Below are positions 59,701-64,000 of a stretch of DNA of 64,000 bases, piece after piece (position 1 is the stretch's first letter; each line of letters starts with the position of its first letter). The translations under genes were made by a program, and so were the position numbers. The stretch is from JBCCGL01 sp039029275. Its GTDB lineage: Bacteria; Pseudomonadota; Gammaproteobacteria; JBCCGL01. Under the pieces are notes generated by a model that saw nothing but the letters and a program-made list of their open reading frames with translations, searched no databases and was not told where the DNA came from. The stretch covers positions 186,001-250,000 of the forward strand of contig JBCCGL010000004.1 in the NCBI GenBank assembly GCA_039029275.1. Reading direction: 5' to 3'.

Positions 59701-60145
59701 CGGTGGTCGAGTAGCTGCCGCCGAATCCCGCCAACAATGGCATTTGTCTGACGAGCGCATGATTAAACGAATCAATTGTCATCACGCGCAAGCGTTCATG
59801 ATTGTTCAACAACTGCCATTCGTTTTCGGTATCGCGTGCAAGCACCGCATTGGCGAGGTCGCGGCGAAGTCGCTCGTGATCATTCTCAACCGATACGTCT
59901 GCGTCGGCATCCCGCAATGCGCTAATGATTCGCTCGCGCATTTCCGACGCCGCCTTGCGTGTAAACGTAAGCGCAACGATTTCTTCAGGTTTTTGAACGC
60001 GTGCCAGCAGCGTTAAAAAGCGCTGGGTCAACAGCTCGGTTTTACCGGATCCCGCGGGCGCCCGAACGATAAACGATCGCGCGGGATCCAGCGCCGCCAT
60101 TCGCTCATGTTGATCGCTAACCACGCTAGTTATCTTCGCGTGCAT
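56753..60145 (-). CDS. addA: AddA-type UvrD-family helicase/exonuclease
   Basis: A protein of 1130 aa from ATG 60145. Walker A is RAPAGSGKTELLTQRF, helicase motif II is DEFQDTSVSQFDLL, and later motifs include VGDPMQSIYRFRQAEV and MTIHKAKGLEFDTVI. The C-terminal RecB-like nuclease motif is WIVDYKTGEHAGG. The open frame continues to 60319, but those codons lie within the upstream gene. It would unwind and resect DNA ends for recombinational repair with the partner nuclease encoded just upstream, with which it overlaps by 20 bases. This helicase plus TIGR03623-type pair is typical of some Gammaproteobacteria lacking RecBCD. Confidence 0.93.
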   Translation of the reverse strand: MHAKITSVVSDQHERMAALDPARSFIVRAPAGSGKTELLTQRFLTLLARVQKPEEIVALTFTRKAASEMRERIISALRDADADVSVENDHERLRRDLANAVLARDTENEWQLLNNHERLRVMTIDSFNHALVRQMPLLAGFGGSYSTTDAAEALYHTAALHTLEQLRERDEYFDSICVLLRYFDNRADKVAESLSELLKNREQWLPMITEAALAEDAQLRDHFDRLLRANVESRLENLVAAIPDVLRELPPLARFAADQLKQNNSLSKIVNLIDMIELPGAQWECLRIWQAIAELLVKSDDTIRSPGGVNARIGFPAGAEAAPKKSAFKTLLEALEGADGFISNLVEIRALPNESMDAERWRALKALCRVLILASAQLQLVFAERGQVDHSELTLRALQALGDEESPSDLALSLDYRISHLMIDEFQDTSVSQFDLLRRLVRGWQADDGRTLFLVGDPMQSIYRFRQAEVGLFLRALEHGIGDVALTALTLSENFRSDTQIVDWVNTTFGSVFSEPANSMTGAVEFSASTAQSQNSGAGVKVYAHCDWQSESATVIALIRDALEKEPNTSVAVLVRGRRHLESLYPLLRENRIDYQAVDIEKLIDRPVVRDLFTLLRALWHPKDDIAWLSVLRAPWCGLLLEDLLRLSNDAVQAEQSLSAWSLNANAPLTLNQDGAQRLQRVQDCLADKISSAGRVKWSQLIRSAWVSLGGASCELNAQDILAADAFFEQLRIFEVPGATSSLADFEKQLGVSTLSNVDSPNCRVQLMTIHKAKGLEFDTVIIPNMGRRTAGNESKLVRWWQTQSGECLLAMNKMPDENEADSVYKLLKSSDRKKDDNERKRLLYVAATRAKENLHLLGHVDANKESVKPQKGSLLELIWPVVAHNFDPDSLQEGQTGDQAHDSKPLNPPLRRVPAGWVPPSPASSLQLSASNDTSVDIATDEIARPEFNWASENARDVGTVVHAFLKRIADDGLHLWGERRIDESKTQIKTLLSERGLPQESIENSIARVQTCLKNTLRDKRGRWLLGAHEQSFSEWALSGLDAKGVVVHRVIDRSFVDEIGTRWIVDYKTGEHAGGALQEFIDNEQVRYRSQLEGYAELVGMVENRPIRLGLYFPVHQEWREWSFSTD

Positions 60146-62882
60146 CGTTGGATTCGGTGTCACTGTCACTGATTCGGCATAAAACGTCGAATGGGCAAAA
60201 TGCGCAGGTTTCAGTACGCTTGCGAGGCACAACTTGTGAATGTCCGGAGGCAAACTCGTGCGCCAGTGATTCAATCGATTCGCGCCAAAAGGTTTTGACG
60301 TCATTCCACGTTTCGACATCCAGCTTTTTGAATTTTTTCCTGACCGGTTCGATCCCTTTTATACCGATTCCATCTTCACCAATTCCCTTGAACTTAGGTT
60401 GTTGTGATCGCACAAAAGCGAGCGTTACCGCGTCAACGTTTTCTCTGTCGGCAAGCGCGTAAATTGGTAACTGCAAGTCGCCGGGGCGCTCCTTGTTCCA
60501 GTTTTCTGACTGGAATTTGGGTTGGCCGGTTTTGTAGTCGATCAGTACACGCGCACCCTCTTCCAGCACGTCGGTTCGGTCAACCTGCAGATTCAAAATT
60601 AAGTCGCCTGCTGAATACGCATGAGCCTGCTCCAGCGATTCGACGACAAACGGCGTCCGTTCTTTTTCGAGTTCCAGCCATGTTTTAATCAAGGCCCTCA
60701 GGTGCGCGCGCTCGAGGCTGATAAACGGATCGCGTCCAGGCAAATGAGCCAGGCGAATCGCCTGATCAACCGCAGCACAGATTTTGTCATCGAGCTGCGC
60801 GTGATCCAAAGACAATAACGTTGTCTGCGATTGCAATTCACGCCAGAGCGTTTCCAATGCCTTATGCAGCAAACTCCCGCGCACGGCTGCGTTGACGCCG
60901 GTGCTCCACTCCTCAAGAGTTTTGGCGGCAAGTCGATGCGATGCGAACGCGCGAAACGGGCACTCCGCCTGATCGGATAGTACCGCGACACCACCGCGCA
61001 GGGTTTCTGATGTTTGCCATTCGGGAGCCATCGAATCGTCGATTGCTTCGAGCGCGATTGTTTGTGCGTGCTGGTTTTCAATCGCGCCAGATACCCAGTC
61101 ATCAGCGTTTAACGTGCCTCGCGGCAAATCACTGATTAATGGACTGACGGCGACGAGATTCTCGCCCTGTTGTTGCGCGAAACTGAAAACCAGTTCACAC
61201 GCGCTGCTGTGCAACTGGGCAAGCGTGCGCTGAGCAAAGGCGTACTCCCATTCTGCGCTACAGTGCGGCACATTTTTTTTTCGCTGGGTGTTCACATGCA
61301 AAAACGGTGTGAGCTGCGCGGTCGCGGGCCAGGTGTTTTCGTCCATGCCCGCGACCCACAGCGCATCGAACTGCATCCCGACGGACTCCAATAAACCGGT
61401 AACCTGTAGTGGCGCCGAATCATTTGTCTCGATTTGAAATATGGATTCCTGCGCAGCTGTTCGCAGTGCGCGCAACGCTTCGCCGAAGCGCATTTCAACT
61501 CCCATCACATCGCGACTGCGCAACCCGATTAACACATCTTGCCAACTTGCGTGCAGTTGAAATTCGCGGCTGTTTAACGCGCCCTGCCCCGGCCAGCCGA
61601 CGCTATCAAGGAGATCGGCAAAGTAACGCACCCAATTGGCAAGTGTTGCGCGCGGTGGCATGCCAGTTACGCAATGCGTGAATTGCTCCATTCGACTCGC
61701 CAATGCCGGTACTAGCGTCGCGCGTAAAGTTACGCGGCGCGCAAGCTCATCGAGTGACAAGACATCGGAATAAATTTCGCGCCGCAGATCGCGTTCGAAG
61801 CGAGCGCGTGCGTGACGTTCACTCAGTGCCTCGCCAAGGTGCGGTGAGATTAAGAGTCGCGTCGCCTGCTGCACAGGTTGCGCGCGGTGCGCCAGCGACA
61901 GACAATCCAGCGCGTCGCGAATCATCGCTTGTGTCGCGAGCGACTCACCAAGGGACACATTGTAGACAGGGGACTGTGGCGGTTGAGCCTGCAGCGCACC
62001 CGCAGGGTTGAACGTTTCGTCAAGCATCTCAATCAACGCGTCTCGCCGCTGCGCCAAGTCGGGTAAAACGATGCCAAGTCGTTGCTGAGGATTTGCAGTC
62101 AGGCGCGACCGTGCCCAGTTGGCGGCACTGCGTAACTCGACCGCGGAATCGGGTAGTTCTAACAAACAAGCGTGGTTACTTTTGGGCGCATGGACAGCGT
62201 GATTGAGAACGCTTACATCTGCCTCATTGAGCGCCGATTGCCATTCGATTTGCGCCGGGCTGAGCTGATCGAATCCGAGCAGATGGATCTCATCGAGCGA
62301 CCGACGCTTTAATATTTCGACAATATTGCTGACTCGGTTTATTAACCAATCCGTGAGATTCGCGGTATCGATCCAACGATGTTGTTGGCATTGCGCGCGA
62401 TATGATTTTGCCCAAGTGACAAAAGCAGCCTGTTCTCTCGTCTGGGGTGCAGCGATATCAATTCGCCACTCCAGATGCAAGCTCCAGGCGCGTTGGGCTT
62501 CTCGCGCTAGTGCGCGGGTGTCAAGCAGATCGGCCGCGTTCCCCGATTCGGCTACGATGTTCTCCCACACAGCGAGCGCTTGTGCGTCGTGAAGCAGGCG
62601 CATTGACTCGCCCGTGGATTCGCGCACAAGGTCAAACATCCAACGCAAGCCAGTTTGCCATGACAGCGCCTCGATCGACTTCCACGCACGCGCACCGTCG
62701 CTAACTTGCGAGGCGTCGTATCGTCGCACAATTTCGCGCGACAGACGTTGGTTAACCGTTAGCCAGAGAACCCGAGCGGCATCATCCGAAAACTGCGACA
62801 GATCTGTAACTTTGCTGACCCGGAATTGGCGGTTGGCTTCCTGCTTGTTGATGTTCTGTACCTGCGCGCGAGAATGCTGCAA
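60126..62882 (-). CDS. PD-(D/E)XK nuclease, AddB-like DNA repair protein
   Basis: A 918-aa protein of the probable DNA repair protein family (TIGR03623-like), the functional counterpart of AddB. The nuclease core is VLIDYKTGQPKFQSENW near residue 790. A likely Fe-S cluster staple is formed by Cys in DQAECPFRAFASHRL and by the C-terminal TCAFCPFDVLC, the C-(x)n-CxxC-x5-C arrangement of AddB. The N-terminal half is a degenerate helicase-like region, QRLSREIVRRYD onward, lacking a Walker A motif. It presumably pairs with the AddA-type protein, whose start it overlaps. Confidence 0.88.
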   Translation of the reverse strand: MQHSRAQVQNINKQEANRQFRVSKVTDLSQFSDDAARVLWLTVNQRLSREIVRRYDASQVSDGARAWKSIEALSWQTGLRWMFDLVRESTGESMRLLHDAQALAVWENIVAESGNAADLLDTRALAREAQRAWSLHLEWRIDIAAPQTREQAAFVTWAKSYRAQCQQHRWIDTANLTDWLINRVSNIVEILKRRSLDEIHLLGFDQLSPAQIEWQSALNEADVSVLNHAVHAPKSNHACLLELPDSAVELRSAANWARSRLTANPQQRLGIVLPDLAQRRDALIEMLDETFNPAGALQAQPPQSPVYNVSLGESLATQAMIRDALDCLSLAHRAQPVQQATRLLISPHLGEALSERHARARFERDLRREIYSDVLSLDELARRVTLRATLVPALASRMEQFTHCVTGMPPRATLANWVRYFADLLDSVGWPGQGALNSREFQLHASWQDVLIGLRSRDVMGVEMRFGEALRALRTAAQESIFQIETNDSAPLQVTGLLESVGMQFDALWVAGMDENTWPATAQLTPFLHVNTQRKKNVPHCSAEWEYAFAQRTLAQLHSSACELVFSFAQQQGENLVAVSPLISDLPRGTLNADDWVSGAIENQHAQTIALEAIDDSMAPEWQTSETLRGGVAVLSDQAECPFRAFASHRLAAKTLEEWSTGVNAAVRGSLLHKALETLWRELQSQTTLLSLDHAQLDDKICAAVDQAIRLAHLPGRDPFISLERAHLRALIKTWLELEKERTPFVVESLEQAHAYSAGDLILNLQVDRTDVLEEGARVLIDYKTGQPKFQSENWNKERPGDLQLPIYALADRENVDAVTLAFVRSQQPKFKGIGEDGIGIKGIEPVRKKFKKLDVETWNDVKTFWRESIESLAHEFASGHSQVVPRKRTETCAFCPFDVLCRISDSDTESNDAREDN

Positions 62883-62921
62883 GTGTAATCGTAAACGTGA
62901 AAGCGTGGCGTTTGCGCGGCG

Positions 62922-62951
62922 AAAAAAAACCCGGCGTCAACGACGACCGGG
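62922..62951 (-). terminator. Terminator downstream of the DUF3135 gene
   Basis: On the minus strand CCCGG-T-CGTC, loop GTT, GACG-CCGGG gives a 9-bp stem with one bulged base, followed by eight T. It stands about 105 bp after the DUF3135 stop and just before the nuclease gene, so that pair probably has its own promoter in the short gap to 62882. Confidence 0.85.
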
Positions 62952-62960
62952 CTCCTGTAG

Positions 62961-63006
62961 TGACACGAAATAAAAATGTCGTGTCAAATGCGGGCCGGAC
63001 GCCCGC
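62961..63006. other. Two further hairpins next to the terminator
   Basis: TGACACGA (62961-62968) with TCGTGTCA (62979-62986), and GCGGGC (62990-62995) with GCCCGC (63001-63006), are perfect inverted repeats. With the terminator they make three consecutive stems within 85 bp after DUF3135. Confidence 0.5.
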
Positions 63007-63056
63007 TTCTTATTATTGTTAGCTTCCTCTGGTGGTTATTGTTGTTATTTCGGACA

Positions 63057-63443
63057 CTAACGTGACTGAAATTCCAGTACGTCGGCTTTTGTCGCACGCG
63101 CTTTCTGTTGCGACGCTTCCGTTGGAACTGAATTCTCGATATTGCTGAGGGCGTTTAATTCGTCTCGCATGGCATCAAACTTCTCCCACATCATTGACGA
63201 GATTCGCATACACGCACGCAACGGCGTATCGGCGCGGCGGCGTTCCATGTCGATCTGGAACTGCAAGCCTTTCATTCGGCGCTGATGCGCCTCGGGCGCT
63301 GCTGCAATCGTCTCCTCGATCATGGCCAATCGCTGCTGCTCAAACGCCTCCGGATCGTCTTGGTAGAGTTTCATCAGTTTGTCGAAATCGATCTCACGGA
63401 CCGAAGAATCATCTTGATGATCGTGGTCTGTTGGTGCTTGCAT
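63057..63443 (-). CDS. DUF3135 protein
   Basis: A 128-aa cytoplasmic protein of the DUF3135 family, known from Gammaproteobacteria and without assigned function. Typical segments: DFDKLMKLYQDDPEAFEQQRLAMIEE and HQRRMKGLQFQIDMERRRADTPLRACMRISSMMWEKFDAM. It is largely helical, rich in Met, Arg and Glu. It is a single gene with its own terminator array downstream; about 270 bp separate it from the GGDEF gene. Confidence 0.9.
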   Translation of the reverse strand: MQAPTDHDHQDDSSVREIDFDKLMKLYQDDPEAFEQQRLAMIEETIAAAPEAHQRRMKGLQFQIDMERRRADTPLRACMRISSMMWEKFDAMRDELNALSNIENSVPTEASQQKARATKADVLEFQSR

Positions 63444-63714
63444 CTTTTACCTCCAGCGCCCGCTGCACGAGCTAAAATCAATAAATACGACAAATTGTTG
63501 ACGCATCATACGATCAATACCGAAGAAATTGGAAGATTTTTTATATATCGAAGTTGATTCTTGGGATATTCGTCAAATTTATGACTATTTCTGCCATTTC
63601 ATATCTGATCTAAATGAAGGATAAAGAACAACTTAGCGCGCATCGCTCCATATTGAGTCGATCAGGCGTTTGTAGTGGATTGATTGCGAAGAGATTTTTG
63701 CTGGAACAGCGTTT

Positions 63715-64000
63715 CTAGATCGTAAAAACGTTTGAGTCTCGCAGGGTATTTTTGGCGTAAGCAACCTGGTTACGACCGCTGGTTTTTGCTGTGTAAAGCC
63801 ACTCGTCTGCACGTTTAAGTAACATTTCAAAAGAATCGTCTTCGGGCTCGCGCTGCGCGATTCCAATGCTGATAGTGACCTTCAGCAGGTCGCCATTATC
63901 AATTGCATAGCGCGACTCCTCGATCTCCGAGCGGATGCGCTCGGCCACTAACGCAGCTTCCTCGATTCCGGTGCCAGGCAGAACTGCGGCGAATTCTTCG
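63715..64000 (-). CDS. GGDEF diguanylate cyclase, C-terminal part, cut by the window edge
   Basis: The last 95 residues of a GGDEF domain protein. The window's end holds the EEF of the GG(D/E)EF signature. It continues with AERIRSEIEESRY, KVTISIGIAQRE and ADEWLYTAKTSGRNQVA, all standard for the C-terminal half of the fold. The start and any sensory domain lie beyond 64000, so catalytic competence (the first GG and the I-site RxxD) cannot be judged. It would synthesise cyclic di-GMP. Confidence 0.9.
   Translation of the reverse strand, partial: EEFAAVLPGTGIEEAALVAERIRSEIEESRYAIDNGDLLKVTISIGIAQREPEDDSFEMLLKRADEWLYTAKTSGRNQVAYAKNTLRDSNVFTI

Noticed and set aside
60146..60319. 58-residue N-terminal extension of the AddA-type helicase
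   Set aside because: It lies inside the upstream nuclease gene and resembles no AddA N-terminus; ATG 60145 gives the expected start close to the Walker A motif.

Overview
The window looks like chromosomal DNA of a free-living, heterotrophic, probably marine gammaproteobacterium of roughly 50 percent G+C. The clade is inferred from gene families that travel together in Gammaproteobacteria: an AddA-type helicase paired with a PD-(D/E)XK repair nuclease, and DUF3135, DUF4197 and DUF1127 proteins. No rRNA, tRNA, prophage, CRISPR array or classical insertion sequence was seen. The only mobile-looking unit is a small GIY-YIG gene bracketed by perfect 26-bp inverted repeats.

Layout. 1-3314 (minus): a tightly packed run of an M24 creatinase-like protein, a nitrilase-superfamily hydrolase, a VOC protein and a TauE/SafE permease, plus the cut-off start of another gene. 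3444-5202 (plus): nitroreductase and EamA exporter. 5205-18177: a locus centred on a LysR regulator. To its left, on the minus strand, lie a branched-chain-amino-acid-type ABC transporter (binding protein, LivH, LivM, LivG, LivF), a tartrate/D-malate dehydrogenase and a methyltransferase. To its right, on the plus strand, lie a complete succinate dehydrogenase/fumarate reductase-like operon in the unusual order B, anchor, anchor, A, the GIY-YIG unit, and a two-subunit class I fumarase/tartrate dehydratase. The same palindrome core, TATCG-N4-CGATA, stands about 60 bp upstream of the first gene on each side. I read the whole as one regulated system that imports and degrades a C4-type or substituted dicarboxylic acid.

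18359-24257 holds mixed single genes (unknown membrane protein, GMC oxidoreductase, Hpt protein, secreted agmatine deiminase-like enzyme, alpha/beta hydrolase, DUF4197). 24261-29209 (minus) is a biotin ECF-transporter operon, bioY-bioM-bioN, continuing into an acyl-CoA ligase, a thiolase lacking one catalytic cysteine and a MaoC-like protein; it recalls Bacillus yhfU-yhfT-yhfS. 29345-31842 (minus) pairs an oxalyl-CoA-synthetase-like ligase with a ketopantoate-reductase-family enzyme.

31976-34792 encodes the most unusual protein seen: a complete OppB/DppB-type ABC permease domain joined in one frame to a class C beta-lactamase-like serine hydrolase. It is followed by an MFS transporter, an HpcH/HpaI aldolase and a YciI-like protein, then on the minus strand a 2-hydroxyacid dehydrogenase, an SLC13 permease and a LysR regulator. 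41238-41593 is a tiny membrane peptide plus DUF1127 unit with its own terminator. 41632-45628 (minus) carries a cupin, an FAD amine oxidase-like protein, a TauD dioxygenase, a membrane coiled-coil protein and a prolyl-hydroxylase-like enzyme.

45703-48701 (plus) is a DUF547 / GT-C / GT2 cell-surface operon. 48875-56691 contains two very large secreted mosaic proteins sharing C-terminal cassettes, with a 183-bp segment nearly identical between them. 56753-62882 (minus) is the recombination helicase/nuclease pair. The window ends with DUF3135 and the C-terminal part of a GGDEF diguanylate cyclase.
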